Below, in pieces: positions 26,683 through 34,603 of a stretch of DNA of 64,000 nt (position 1 is the first letter of the stretch; the number at the start of each line of letters is the position of its first letter). The position numbers and the translations under genes are program-made. The stretch is from positions 1 to 64,000 of the forward strand of contig CAHJWG010000005.1 in NCBI GenBank assembly GCA_903642215.1. Direction: 5' to 3'. This stretch comes from Sphingobacteriaceae bacterium (GTDB taxonomy: Bacteria > Bacteroidota > Bacteroidia > Sphingobacteriales > Sphingobacteriaceae). The notes under the pieces were generated by a model, which saw only the letters and a program-made list of their open reading frames with translations, ran no database searches and had not been told where the DNA came from.

Positions 26683-27606
26683 ATGGCGGGTAACCTCAGT
26701 CTCAACCAAGAAATACAACAATTTGCCAACCTCGAACTGCTTGCAAAACAAGTGGTAGAAGGTTTTATTACGGGTTTGCACCAAAGTCCGTTTCATGGTT
26801 TTTCGGTAGAATTTGCTCAACATCGTGCTTATAACAACGGCGAATCTGTACGGAACGTAGATTGGAAGTTGATGGCCCGAACGGATAAATTGTTCGTGAA
26901 GCAGTTTGAAGAAGAAACAAATCTCCGTTGTTTTTTGGTTTTGGATGCTTCCTCTTCCATGAATTTTCCCGAAAAAGGTTTAAGCAAACTCGAATTTGCA
27001 GCTTACGCGGCAGCAAGTTTAATGTATCTGTTTAAAAAGCAGCGCGATGCTTTCGGGCTTTGCCTTTTTTCTGATCAGGTAGATTTTATAAGTCAGGCGA
27101 AATCTACTTCTGCCCATTTATTTTATCTTTTTGCCCAGCTGGAAAAAATTTTGCAGGATAAAAGAAGCAAACAATCTACTGCAATTTCGCAGGTTTTGCA
27201 TCAGCTGGCCGGACAAGTGCATAAACGTTCGCTCATTATTATCTTAAGCGATATGCTGGAAAATGCTTTGGACGAGCAAAAATCCAATGATCTTTTTGCC
27301 GCTTTGCAGCATTTAAAACACGGCAAGCACGAAGTGGTAATCTTCAACATTTCCGATCATCAGAAAGAACTGGAATTTAATTTTGAAAACCGGCCGTATC
27401 ATTTTGTTGATCTGGAAAGCGGTGCAGAAATGAAAGTCCATCCAAACGAAATCCGGGAAAGTTACCGTTCGGCTTTAAACAATTACCGGCACAATTTAGA
27501 ATTGAAATGCGCGCAATATAAAATTGATTTGGTGGATGCCAACCTGCACCAGGGTTACGATCAGGTTTTAAAAGCGTATCTCATCAAAAGAAATAAAATG
27601 GCTTGA
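26683..27606 (+). CDS. DUF58 / vWA-like protein
   Basis: Cytosolic protein of the DUF58 family, 307 residues. The N-terminal signature is in QSPFHGFSVEFAQHRAYNNGESVRNVDWKLMART-type sequence (about residues 32-65), which is the conserved RxYxxGDxxRxIDW-like block. A von Willebrand factor A-like fold follows, with the metal-site DASSSM near residue 88. DUF58 genes usually sit beside MoxR ATPases and BatA-type genes and act in envelope or stress functions, but no MoxR gene is present here. Start ATG 26683. A 30-bp palindrome of the sister motif begins on the last base of the stop codon. Confidence 0.88.
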   Translation: MAGNLSLNQEIQQFANLELLAKQVVEGFITGLHQSPFHGFSVEFAQHRAYNNGESVRNVDWKLMARTDKLFVKQFEEETNLRCFLVLDASSSMNFPEKGLSKLEFAAYAAASLMYLFKKQRDAFGLCLFSDQVDFISQAKSTSAHLFYLFAQLEKILQDKRSKQSTAISQVLHQLAGQVHKRSLIIILSDMLENALDEQKSNDLFAALQHLKHGKHEVVIFNISDHQKELEFNFENRPYHFVDLESGAEMKVHPNEIRESYRSALNNYRHNLELKCAQYKIDLVDANLHQGYDQVLKAYLIKRNKMA

Positions 27607-27635
27607 TACTGTTTTTACCGGCATAAAAACAGTAT
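27606..27635. repeat. Perfect palindrome of the sister motif
   Basis: ATACTGTTTTTA, CCGGCA, TAAAAACAGTAT: 12-base arms and a 6-base loop, starting on the last base of the DUF58 stop codon. No T run follows, so it is not a classic terminator. Confidence 0.9.
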
Positions 27636-27647
27636 GAAAAGCTGTGC

Positions 27648-27729
27648 TGTCATCCTGAACTTGTTTCAGGATTCCAAGTGATAAGTCAAAACCTTACTTG
27701 GGAGATGCCGAATAAATTTCGGCATGACA
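27648..27729. repeat. REP-like palindromic element, 82 bp
   Basis: Ends are TGTCAT and ATGACA. Each arm folds by itself (CCTGAACTTGTTTCAGG on the left, GCCGAATAAATTTCGGC on the right) and the arms pair again through CCAAGT/ACTTGG. It fills the gap between convergent genes, a usual site for REP elements. Confidence 0.8.
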
Positions 27730-27731
27730 AA

Positions 27732-28925
27732 TTATATATCAGCGTAAAAATCAATTGCTTCCAATATTACGGCACAAGCTTTTTCAATTTCTTCCGAAGA
27801 AATAATTAGCGGCGGCGCAACCCGCAAAGCGGTTTCGCAATGTAAAAACCAATCTACAATTACGCCGTTTTCCACACAATGTTTGCTTACGCTTTCAACC
27901 TGATTAAAATTGCTTAATTGGATGGAGAGCATCAATCCTTTTCCGCGCACTTCTTTTATTTCTTTATGTTGAAGCAGTTCCCGAAACAGTGCTTCTTTTA
28001 CCGCAATATTTTCAATCAGCTTTTCTTTCAGAATTACTTCCAGCGAAGCTAAACCTGCCGCACAACAAACCGGATGGCCGCCAAACGTAGTAATATGGCC
28101 TAAAATCGGGTTTTCTTTTAACGCATCCATAACGTGTTTTGGCGCAATAAAAGCACCTAAAGGCATGCCGCCGCCAAATGCTTTTGCAGTTAATAAAACA
28201 TCCGGAACGATATTAAAATGCTCAAAAGCAAACAGTTTCCCGGTACGGCCGAGGCCGGATTGTATCTCATCTAAAATTAACAAAGTATTAGTTTGCAAAC
28301 ATTTATGCCGTAAAAGAAGCATGTAATCCAAATCAGGAACACGAACGCCCGCTTCACCCTGAATGGTTTCTACAATTACGGCTGCTGTTTTAGTAGTAAT
28401 TAGTTCGAGGTCTTGCCTTTGATTAAAGTTGATGAACTTAATTCCGGGCAGCAACGGCCGGTAAGCCTGCTTAAATTCTTCATTTCCCATCAAGCTCAAA
28501 GCACCTTGCGTACTGCCGTGGTAACTGTTTTTATAGGCAATAATTTCCTGCCGGCCGGTAAATCTTTTAGCTAATTTCATCGCGCCTTCTGTAGCTTCTG
28601 TGCCCGAATTGGTAAAATAAACGGAATTGAGCGTTCCGGGAAGGAGGGAAGTTATTTTTTGAGCCAGTTTAACTTGTGGCGTTTGCACATATTCGCCATA
28701 AACACTCAGGTGCATATATAAATCAACTTGGTCTTTTATGGCCTTAACAATTGCAGGGTGGCGGTGGCCGGTATTGCTAACTGCAAAGCCGGAAACCAAA
28801 TCCATATATGCTTTGCCTGCTGCATCGTATAAATACAATCCTTCGGCCCGTTCAATTTCTAATAATCGTGGGGAATTAGATGTTTGGGCGACATTCAGCA
28901 AAAAAAGCTGGCGTTGAGTAAGCAT
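27732..28925 (-). CDS. Class III PLP aminotransferase (acetylornithine type)
   Basis: Fold-type I, class III aminotransferase of about 397 residues that moves the omega-amino group of ornithine, acetylornithine or a similar substrate to 2-oxoglutarate. It has the GSxAxExAxKLA-like segment TNSGTEATEGAMKLAKRF near residues 105-122, the IVETIQGEAGV segment near 185, the LDEIQSGLGRTG motif near 222, and the PLP lysine in LTAKAFGGGMPLGAF near 250. I chose ATG 28925; a TTG lies at 28931. A terminator hairpin of the upstream gene ends only 13 bases before it. The substrate is not certain and no arg genes are near. Confidence 0.88.
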   Translation of the reverse strand: MLTQRQLFLLNVAQTSNSPRLLEIERAEGLYLYDAAGKAYMDLVSGFAVSNTGHRHPAIVKAIKDQVDLYMHLSVYGEYVQTPQVKLAQKITSLLPGTLNSVYFTNSGTEATEGAMKLAKRFTGRQEIIAYKNSYHGSTQGALSLMGNEEFKQAYRPLLPGIKFINFNQRQDLELITTKTAAVIVETIQGEAGVRVPDLDYMLLLRHKCLQTNTLLILDEIQSGLGRTGKLFAFEHFNIVPDVLLTAKAFGGGMPLGAFIAPKHVMDALKENPILGHITTFGGHPVCCAAGLASLEVILKEKLIENIAVKEALFRELLQHKEIKEVRGKGLMLSIQLSNFNQVESVSKHCVENGVIVDWFLHCETALRVAPPLIISSEEIEKACAVILEAIDFYADI

Positions 28926-28938
28926 GTGCAAAAATACG

Positions 28939-28968
28939 AAAGGCCTTTAACATTTGTTAAAAGCCTTT
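28939..28968 (-). terminator. Hairpin after the Spy-like gene
   Basis: AAAGGCCTTTAACA pairs with TGTTAAAAGCCTTT (one mismatch) around two bases. A short T-rich run follows on the minus strand. Confidence 0.75.
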
Positions 28969-28994
28969 TATCAGGAAAAATAGCTGTACGGAAA

Positions 28995-29513
28995 CTAATT
29001 ATTGTCGTGTCCGCGTTTTAACCGGTTAATCATTTCTTCATTAAAAGTACGTTCGCTTTTATAAAAGTGCATCAATTTATCAGAAGGTAAAATTTTTGAA
29101 AACTCATCATTATATCGTTTTTTGATAGTTAAAATTTTAGAATCGTAATCCAAATTATCATTCACAATATCCTGCGGGTTTTTTTTTGAATTTAACATGT
29201 TTTGTCTTTTTTGATGCAACACAACGTTTAATTCGTTTTGATAATTTTTATAAACAGGCCAAAAACGGTCGGCTTCTTCGGAAGTTAGATTCATTTTATC
29301 CGATAGGTAATCCATTTTTATAGATTGGATTTTGTGCATACCCACACTATTATCTACACTACTGCTGTTAAAATTGCTGCGTGTATCTAAATTAGAAGAA
29401 CGGCCGGAAGCACGAAAACCCTGTGCAATTGTCCATTCGGCTTTAGTAAACAAAACCAGTAAAACTATGCCAATGCTGTATTTCCTGATCATATTAATTT
29501 TCGATGAATTCAT
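28995..29513 (-). CDS. Spy/CpxP-like secreted protein in an ECF sigma operon
   Basis: A 172-residue exported protein. A signal peptide covers about residues 8-31 (ending TIAQ). The mature part is helical and charged, with DYLSDKMNLTSEEADRFWPVY near residues 68-88, which resembles the LTxEQ helix of Spy/CpxP-type periplasmic chaperones and proteins often labelled sensor of ECF sigma factor. It is third in the operon after an ECF sigma factor and a membrane repeat protein, 16 bases behind the latter, and a hairpin ends the unit. A role in sensing envelope stress is inferred. Confidence 0.72.
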   Translation of the reverse strand: MNSSKINMIRKYSIGIVLLVLFTKAEWTIAQGFRASGRSSNLDTRSNFNSSSVDNSVGMHKIQSIKMDYLSDKMNLTSEEADRFWPVYKNYQNELNVVLHQKRQNMLNSKKNPQDIVNDNLDYDSKILTIKKRYNDEFSKILPSDKLMHFYKSERTFNEEMINRLKRGHDNN

Positions 29514-29529
29514 ATTGCAACATTTAATT

Positions 29530-30240
29530 TTAGTTGATTTCGTTGCTGTCTGTACTCGCCTTGCTTGTTTTAAAATCTAAATCTGTATCATAGCTATTTT
29601 CTAAAATAACATGATTATCGTAAGTATCTGCATTAATTTTTAGATAATTCTCAATATCAGCGTCCGGCAAATTAGAAAGCTGATTTTGTATATTGTGTGC
29701 GGATTGATACTGTTTTACAAAAAACCCGGCCGTTACGGCAACTGCAATACAAGCGGCTGTAGCATATTTCCAGGCAGCTTTAACAAAAATGCTGCGGACT
29801 TTTGCAACTGGTTGCGTTGCTTCTTTTATGCCTGTTTTTTGGTTAATCCTTTTCTGGAGATCTTCAAAATAACCGTTAGACACAGAAAAAGCATTTTCCT
29901 GATCGGTAAATTCGATGATATTAATTCTGGCAGTGATATTACTTTGCTGTTCTTCAAAAAACTGATCCGGTACGGTAAATCCGGTTTTTAACGAGCGCAT
30001 TTCTTGCAGTCGAGCTGCAGATTCAATCTGCTCCTGCAGGTTTTCAAAATAATTTTGCGGAACGGTAAAGCCGTTCGGTTGTGTATTCTCTTTTAACTCC
30101 TGAGCAAAAATAGCCGTACGGATTTGTTCCTGCTGCTCCTCGAAATAATTTCCGGGAACCAGAAAAGGATTACCCTTATTTTGCTTGTTTAAAGCAGGAT
30201 AATCGTTTAACCAATCTGTGTGTTCAATATTCTCATTCAT
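29530..30240 (-). CDS. Probable anti-sigma factor with four VPxxYFE repeats
   Basis: A 236-residue single-span protein between an ECF sigma gene and a Spy-like gene. The N-terminal cytosolic part holds four repeats about 30-32 residues apart: FLVPGNYFEEQQEQI (26-40), FTVPQNYFENLQEQI (58-72), FTVPDQFFEEQQSNI (88-102) and FSVSNGYFEDLQKRI (118-132). A membrane helix follows (about 159-175), then an acidic periplasmic tail. Position and topology fit an anti-sigma factor, but the repeats are not the zinc-binding or ASD fold usual in such proteins. I chose ATG 30240 over the GTG just before it. Confidence 0.7.
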   Translation of the reverse strand: MNENIEHTDWLNDYPALNKQNKGNPFLVPGNYFEEQQEQIRTAIFAQELKENTQPNGFTVPQNYFENLQEQIESAARLQEMRSLKTGFTVPDQFFEEQQSNITARINIIEFTDQENAFSVSNGYFEDLQKRINQKTGIKEATQPVAKVRSIFVKAAWKYATAACIAVAVTAGFFVKQYQSAHNIQNQLSNLPDADIENYLKINADTYDNHVILENSYDTDLDFKTSKASTDSNEIN

Positions 30241-30290
30241 CACGAAAGGATAGAATCAATTTTGGGTAAAAGGTTTAAAATGTTTTTCTA

Positions 30291-30845
30291 TTAATCTTCG
30301 GCAAGTAAATAAGCTTCGATTTTTTTTACGGCTAAGTGAAAAGATGATTTTAAAGCACCAACGCTGGTACCCAAAACTTCCGACATTTCTTCATACTTCA
30401 GCTCATCGTAATATTTCATATTAAAAACCAAACGCTGTTTATCAGGCAAAGTCAGGATTGCTTTTTGCAGTTTCCTTTGCGCTTTATCGCCGTCAAAATA
30501 AGCAGACTCTGTTAAAGATTCTGATAATTCATAGGAAACATCATCAAACGAAATATTATTTTTAAGTTTTTTCCGGTTTAAAAAAGTGATGCATTCATTA
30601 GTGGCAATGCGGTACATCCAGGTATATAGTTGCGCATCGCTCCTAAATCCTAACAGGTTTTTCCAAATCTTGATAAAAACTTCCTGCACCAAATCGTCCG
30701 CATCGTCATGATCGATAACCATCCGGCGGATATGCCAGTAAATTTTTTGCTGATACTTTTTCAGCAACAGGTTAAAAGCTTCATTACGCGTTTTTTCGTC
30801 CTGGAACTTACTTAGTATTTCGGTATCATCAACCTGTACAGACAT
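30291..30845 (-). CDS. ECF-family RNA polymerase sigma factor
   Basis: Extracytoplasmic-function sigma factor of 184 residues that directs RNA polymerase to a stress regulon. Region 2 is clear: DDADDLVQEVFIKIWKNL near residues 44-61 and TWMYRIATNECITFL near 75-89. Region 4 carries LPDKQRLVFNMKYYDELKYEEMSEVLG near 132-158, followed by GTSVGALKSSFHLAVKKI, the promoter -35 recognition helix. It is first in an operon with a repeat-bearing membrane protein and a Spy-like secreted protein, the usual order sigma, anti-sigma, sensor. Start ATG 30845. The regulon is unknown. Confidence 0.93.
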   Translation of the reverse strand: MSVQVDDTEILSKFQDEKTRNEAFNLLLKKYQQKIYWHIRRMVIDHDDADDLVQEVFIKIWKNLLGFRSDAQLYTWMYRIATNECITFLNRKKLKNNISFDDVSYELSESLTESAYFDGDKAQRKLQKAILTLPDKQRLVFNMKYYDELKYEEMSEVLGTSVGALKSSFHLAVKKIEAYLLAED

Positions 30846-30942
30846 TTAACAATCAATATAATTAGTAACGGATTTAGGCACAAACTTAAATAAAAACAGA
30901 TAAATGCCTTATTTTGAACACAAATATTATCCACAAAGCGCA

Positions 30943-30972
30943 ATGCTATTTTTATCTGCATAAAAACAGCAT
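30943..30972. repeat. Palindrome of the sister motif after bcp
   Basis: ATGCTATTTTTA, TCTGCA, TAAAAACAGCAT: 12-base arms with one mismatch and a 6-base loop, two bases past the bcp stop. Confidence 0.85.
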
Positions 30973-30974
30973 GC

Positions 30975-31448
30975 TCAGGCCAGTAAATCCAGCACTTGTT
31001 TTGATGAATTTTTAGTGTCTACCTTTTCTATAATTTTTTGGATAACACCGTTTCGATCTATTAAAAAAGTAGTACGTGCCGTGCCCATATATAATTTGCC
31101 GTACATGTTTTTCTCCACCCAAACACCATAACTTTCTACAATTGATTTATCGGTATCGGCAATTAGCGGAAACGGCAGATTATGTTTGGATTCAAACTTT
31201 TTGTGTGATTTTTCATCATCCGTACTTACGCCGATAACCTGGTAACCTTGCTGCGCCAGGCTTTGATAGTTATCCCGGAAATCACAAGCTTCGGCTGTGC
31301 AGCCCGGCGTATCGTCTTTCGGGTAGAAATACAGGATTAAGTTTTTGCCGGCAAAATCAGCTAACGAAACTGTTTTTCCGTTCTGATCTTTGGCAGAAAA
31401 TGCCGGTGCTTTATCGCCTTCCTTCAAAACTTTGTTTTTCAAATTCAT
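30975..31448 (-). CDS. bcp: Thioredoxin-dependent thiol peroxidase (BCP/PrxQ)
   Basis: Peroxiredoxin of the BCP/PrxQ type that reduces peroxides with electrons from thioredoxin. The peroxidatic motif TPGCTAEACDFRD near residues 47-59 carries both the peroxidatic and the resolving cysteine, five residues apart, the mark of the alpha-linked PrxQ group. YFYPKDD just before it is also typical. At 157 residues the length is usual. It follows the FAH and M23 genes on the same strand after a 16-base gap that contains a dispersed motif copy. Confidence 0.94.
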   Translation of the reverse strand: MNLKNKVLKEGDKAPAFSAKDQNGKTVSLADFAGKNLILYFYPKDDTPGCTAEACDFRDNYQSLAQQGYQVIGVSTDDEKSHKKFESKHNLPFPLIADTDKSIVESYGVWVEKNMYGKLYMGTARTTFLIDRNGVIQKIIEKVDTKNSSKQVLDLLA

Positions 31449-31455
31449 ATTTTTA

Positions 31456-31469
31456 ATGCTTCTTTTACC
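31456..31469 (+). repeat. Dispersed motif spanning the M23 stop codon
   Basis: ATGCTTCTTTTACC; its complement supplies the TAA stop of the M23 peptidase gene (31465-31467), 8 bases before the bcp ATG. It is followed by a mirrored GGTAAAAATTTA. Confidence 0.85.
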
Positions 31470-33201
31470 GGTAAAAATTTAAGGTCAGTTTTTTAATATT
31501 ATCCTTTTGATCTGTAACTATCAGATCGAGCTGGTGTTTTCCGGGCAAACAATGTTCATCAAAAAAATAACGGAACTGCTTGCTTTTATAATCGTGTTCA
31601 ACCAAAATCCATTGCCCGTCGATATAACCTTTGTAAGATTTGATACCTGATAAATTATCACTAATCCGGAAAGACATAAACTTTGAAGCAGCCATATTTT
31701 TTCCTTCGGCAATATTTAAAGGTATAATAACCGGCGCAACCGTATCAACAGCAATATAATAATTACCAAAAGTACGGGTTTGCGCTTTTACAAAACCATC
31801 TTTAAAAACCCCGCCCTGCGAACCTCCTCCGGTATTAACAATTATCGCTTTATCGGCATTATTTCCTAACGAAACATCAGGCTTGATCCATAAATCATAA
31901 CTGTCATTTATAGTTGTAAAACGATTGTGGATGCAGTGTATAACAGAATAACTACCGGCTTTTCGAGGCAAAGTGCTGTACATAAAATCGAGGTTGTCGT
32001 ACAAATTTCCGGGCGGAATAATCACTTTAACCTGATCTGTCGTATAAATATTCTGCTGGTCGAATTTAAAAAACGAACCTTTCGGTTCCACAATTTCCGT
32101 TTGTAGCGGCGGCGTAGATTTTACCTGAAATTTTAAAACGGATGTATTGCCGGCAATATCTTTTACCACATATTCCAGATCATGCAGGGCATCGTCGTTA
32201 AAATCAATCACACCACGGTTTTGCGTGCCGTTGTATAAACCGATCTGGTTTCCGGGATCAACAAAACTTTTCTGGATCCAGCGGCCAGAATTTAAAAAAG
32301 CCGGATAATCAATGTGCGAATTAATTGCGTGGGTTTGGTCAAAAGCAAAACGATCTACGGTAAAAAGAAAAACTGTCTTCCCATCTGCATTTAATTGGAT
32401 GGAGTAGATGCCGTTATGGTTTGCCGATGCGCTGTTAGCATCATTTGTAGTGATCCCGAAAGCTGATTGCCCGCTTAAACGGACGGGTGATGCTTCTTTT
32501 AACCGGTAATTTCCTGCGGCACCGGAAACAGAAATAAACTGTTTGGTTGTGTTTTCGCTAAAAGGTTTTCCGTTGAGATGATAAGCGCAAATAGCCATGA
32601 TGCTTGGCGAAACATGATCCGGAATGGTTAAGCCGAAAAGCTGCGGATTAATGGTTTGTTCTGTTTTGGTATCTCTTAATTCAAAATGTACATGCGGGCC
32701 GGCAGAAGCACCGGCGTTGCCAGACCAGGCAAATACATCACCTTTTTGCAGCAAAGCCTGTGTGGGTTGCAAGGTGATATCAGCTTCGTAAGTTTGATTT
32801 TTATACTGATAATCTTTAATAATTTTGGTTAATTCTGGTGTAACACGTTCCAAATGCCCGTAAACCGAAGTGAAACCATTTGGGTGAGCTATGTAAACTG
32901 CCAAACCAAACCCGCCGTATTGCACCCGAATACGCGAAACAAAACCTTCTGCAACCGCATGAACCGGATAACCGGTACGCTGGTTTGTTTTAAAATCCAG
33001 GCCTGAGTGGAAATGGTTTGGCCTTAATTCGGCAAAGGAGCCGGCCGTACTTGGCGGTAAATCTAACGGATAACGGAAATAATCCTGCGGATAACGATAA
33101 ATGCTTTGCGGCAGATTACTGCTCTGTGTGAAAATCTGTGCAAATAAATCGACTTGAAAAATGATTGAAAAGCAAAAACCCAGTAAGAATTTATAAAACA
33201 T
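31465..33201 (-). CDS. Secreted M23 metallopeptidase
   Basis: Zinc peptidase of the M23 (LytM) family, 578 residues, predicted to cut peptide cross-links in peptidoglycan. A signal peptide covers residues 1-21. The LytM domain is N-terminal, unlike in many relatives: HFHSGLDFKTN near residues 63-73 gives the first His and Asp ligands, VYGHLERV follows, and GPHVHFELRD near residue 169 gives the HxH motif. The remaining 400 residues are beta-rich with no clear motif, perhaps substrate-binding or Ig-like. All zinc ligands are present. It lies 2 bases after the FAH gene. Confidence 0.9.
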   Translation of the reverse strand: MFYKFLLGFCFSIIFQVDLFAQIFTQSSNLPQSIYRYPQDYFRYPLDLPPSTAGSFAELRPNHFHSGLDFKTNQRTGYPVHAVAEGFVSRIRVQYGGFGLAVYIAHPNGFTSVYGHLERVTPELTKIIKDYQYKNQTYEADITLQPTQALLQKGDVFAWSGNAGASAGPHVHFELRDTKTEQTINPQLFGLTIPDHVSPSIMAICAYHLNGKPFSENTTKQFISVSGAAGNYRLKEASPVRLSGQSAFGITTNDANSASANHNGIYSIQLNADGKTVFLFTVDRFAFDQTHAINSHIDYPAFLNSGRWIQKSFVDPGNQIGLYNGTQNRGVIDFNDDALHDLEYVVKDIAGNTSVLKFQVKSTPPLQTEIVEPKGSFFKFDQQNIYTTDQVKVIIPPGNLYDNLDFMYSTLPRKAGSYSVIHCIHNRFTTINDSYDLWIKPDVSLGNNADKAIIVNTGGGSQGGVFKDGFVKAQTRTFGNYYIAVDTVAPVIIPLNIAEGKNMAASKFMSFRISDNLSGIKSYKGYIDGQWILVEHDYKSKQFRYFFDEHCLPGKHQLDLIVTDQKDNIKKLTLNFYR

Positions 33202-33203
33202 TT

Positions 33204-33815
33204 TTATCGCACAAAAAAATCAAGTAGTTTTTCAGTTTCCAGATAACCCTCTAAATTGTCCCCTGGTTTTACACGCGAAACACCTGCCGGTGTTCCGGTA
33301 AAAATTAAATCTCCCTTTTTTAACGTAATATATTGGGATACAAAAACAATAATCTGTTCAAACGAAAAAAGCAGATCTTTTGTATTTCCGGTTTGCCGGG
33401 TTTCCTGGTTTACATCCAAATGAAAGTTGAGCTGATAGATATCCGGGAAATTCGTTTTCGGTACAAAATTGCTGATCGGTGCAGAATTGTCGAAACCTTT
33501 GGCCAGTTCCCAGGGCAATCCTTTTTCTTTGTGTTTTTGCTGGATGTCGCGCGCCGTAAAATCAATGCCTAAACCGATTTCATCATAATAAGTGGCCGCA
33601 AATTTTTCGCTGATATTTTTTCCTTCCTTGCTTACTTTAAGTACAATTTCTATTTCGTGGTGGATATCTTCCGAAAATTCCGGGTGGTAAAAAGGCTTGT
33701 TATCCTTCAAAATAGCCGTATCCGGTTTCATAAAAATTACCGGCGTGGCCGGAACAGGATTGTTTAATTCTTTAGCGTGTTCGGCATAATTGCGGCCAAT
33801 AGCTATAATTTTCAT
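33204..33815 (-). CDS. Fumarylacetoacetate hydrolase-family protein
   Basis: A 203-residue single-domain FAH protein, similar in layout to FAHD1 (acylpyruvase/oxaloacetate decarboxylase). The divalent-metal triad is visible: HHEIEIVL near residues 51-58 gives two glutamates, and GLGIDFTARDIQ near residue 82 gives the aspartate. KGFDNSAPI and the FTGTPAGV segment near 173-180 are also conserved. It opens a same-strand run with the M23 peptidase (2-base gap) and bcp, although the three products share no evident pathway. The substrate is unknown. Confidence 0.9.
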   Translation of the reverse strand: MKIIAIGRNYAEHAKELNNPVPATPVIFMKPDTAILKDNKPFYHPEFSEDIHHEIEIVLKVSKEGKNISEKFAATYYDEIGLGIDFTARDIQQKHKEKGLPWELAKGFDNSAPISNFVPKTNFPDIYQLNFHLDVNQETRQTGNTKDLLFSFEQIIVFVSQYITLKKGDLIFTGTPAGVSRVKPGDNLEGYLETEKLLDFFVR

Positions 33816-33848
33816 TATATGTAGTTTGCCTCAAAACTAAAAAATAAA

Positions 33849-33880
33849 AAAGCACTGCCATTGTAAAACGACAGTGCTTT
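33849..33880 (-). terminator. Hairpin after the T9SS cargo gene
   Basis: AAAGCACTG at 33849-33857 pairs with CAGTGCTTT at 33872-33880; on the minus strand the stem runs into T-rich DNA. Confidence 0.75.
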
Positions 33881-33896
33881 GATTATAAAATAGCTG

Positions 33897-34418
33897 TTAC
33901 AGTATAGAAATACGTTTAATTACAGATTCTGTACCTACAATCATCCGTACAAAATAAAAACCGCTGGATAACCGGTTGCTTAACTGAAAAGTGCTTTTTT
34001 GTTCGCCTGCATCAACCCTTTGCGACATTAGCGTTAATACTTCGTTTCCTAAAACATCCATAATTTTGATGGAAACATTCGTGTTTTTTTTAACGTTGTA
34101 GGAAACGTTAATCTTGTCTGTAATCGGGTTTGGGAAAATGCTTACATCGGTTAGTAGTTTTTCACCTTCAACTTTAACCGTTTGCTGCTGCTTAGCATTA
34201 TTTGTTACAACTACTTGATTTTGAGTAGGTTTAATGGGAGGCAACGCTACTTTAAACCCGTTTTTTAAATAAGAATCTGTATGGGTGTGAAATTTCGATG
34301 GGATACTGTCAAAATACAAGTTATCAAGCGTGTTGGTTTTTAACACAAAACTCATCGCCAGCATTGCAAAAAGCAATACTGATAAAGTAAAAATACGAGC
34401 AGTGTAGATGTGTTTCAT
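33897..34418 (-). CDS. Small exported protein with type IX secretion sorting domain
   Basis: A 173-residue protein made mainly of a type A T9SS C-terminal sorting domain. A signal/anchor segment covers about residues 8-26. The sorting domain begins VSIFPNPITDKINVSY near residue 93, continues VSIKIMDVLGNEVLTL, and ends with SGFYFVRMIVGTESVIKRISIL-type sequence, the classic SGxYxxxi...kxikl pattern. Little is left for a functional passenger (about 65 residues), so it may be a surface adaptor or a remnant of a larger protein. It has its own hairpin terminator. Confidence 0.87.
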   Translation of the reverse strand: MKHIYTARIFTLSVLLFAMLAMSFVLKTNTLDNLYFDSIPSKFHTHTDSYLKNGFKVALPPIKPTQNQVVVTNNAKQQQTVKVEGEKLLTDVSIFPNPITDKINVSYNVKKNTNVSIKIMDVLGNEVLTLMSQRVDAGEQKSTFQLSNRLSSGFYFVRMIVGTESVIKRISIL

Positions 34419-34470
34419 GTATTAGATTGAACCAAAAGTATATATTTACTTATGCACTAAAAATAATTAT

Positions 34471-34484
34471 GTTAAAAACAGTAT
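34471..34484 (-). repeat. Sister motif upstream of kup
   Basis: GTTAAAAACAGTAT in the 185-base divergent gap between the T9SS cargo gene and kup. Confidence 0.7.
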
Positions 34485-34603
34485 TGATTTAACAATATTT
34501 AACATCCGCAAAATGTCTAAATTCGTGCCATCTTTAAGGCAGGTAAACTTTTTTTAACTGCTGCTATCATTAAGCGTTTAATGATTAATATTTTTTATAA
34601 AAA

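Noticed and set aside
27606-27635. Sister-motif palindrome as a Rho-independent terminator
   Set aside because: The stem is AT-rich and no T run follows it on either strand.
23937-28322. Intragenic motif copies as insertions
   Set aside because: Copies in genes keep the frame and code for common peptides such as VKEA, KRS or LLL; part of this excess may come from codon use, so I do not call them insertions.
33897-34418. Complete T9SS enzyme
   Set aside because: Apart from signal and sorting domain only about 65 residues remain, with no catalytic motif.
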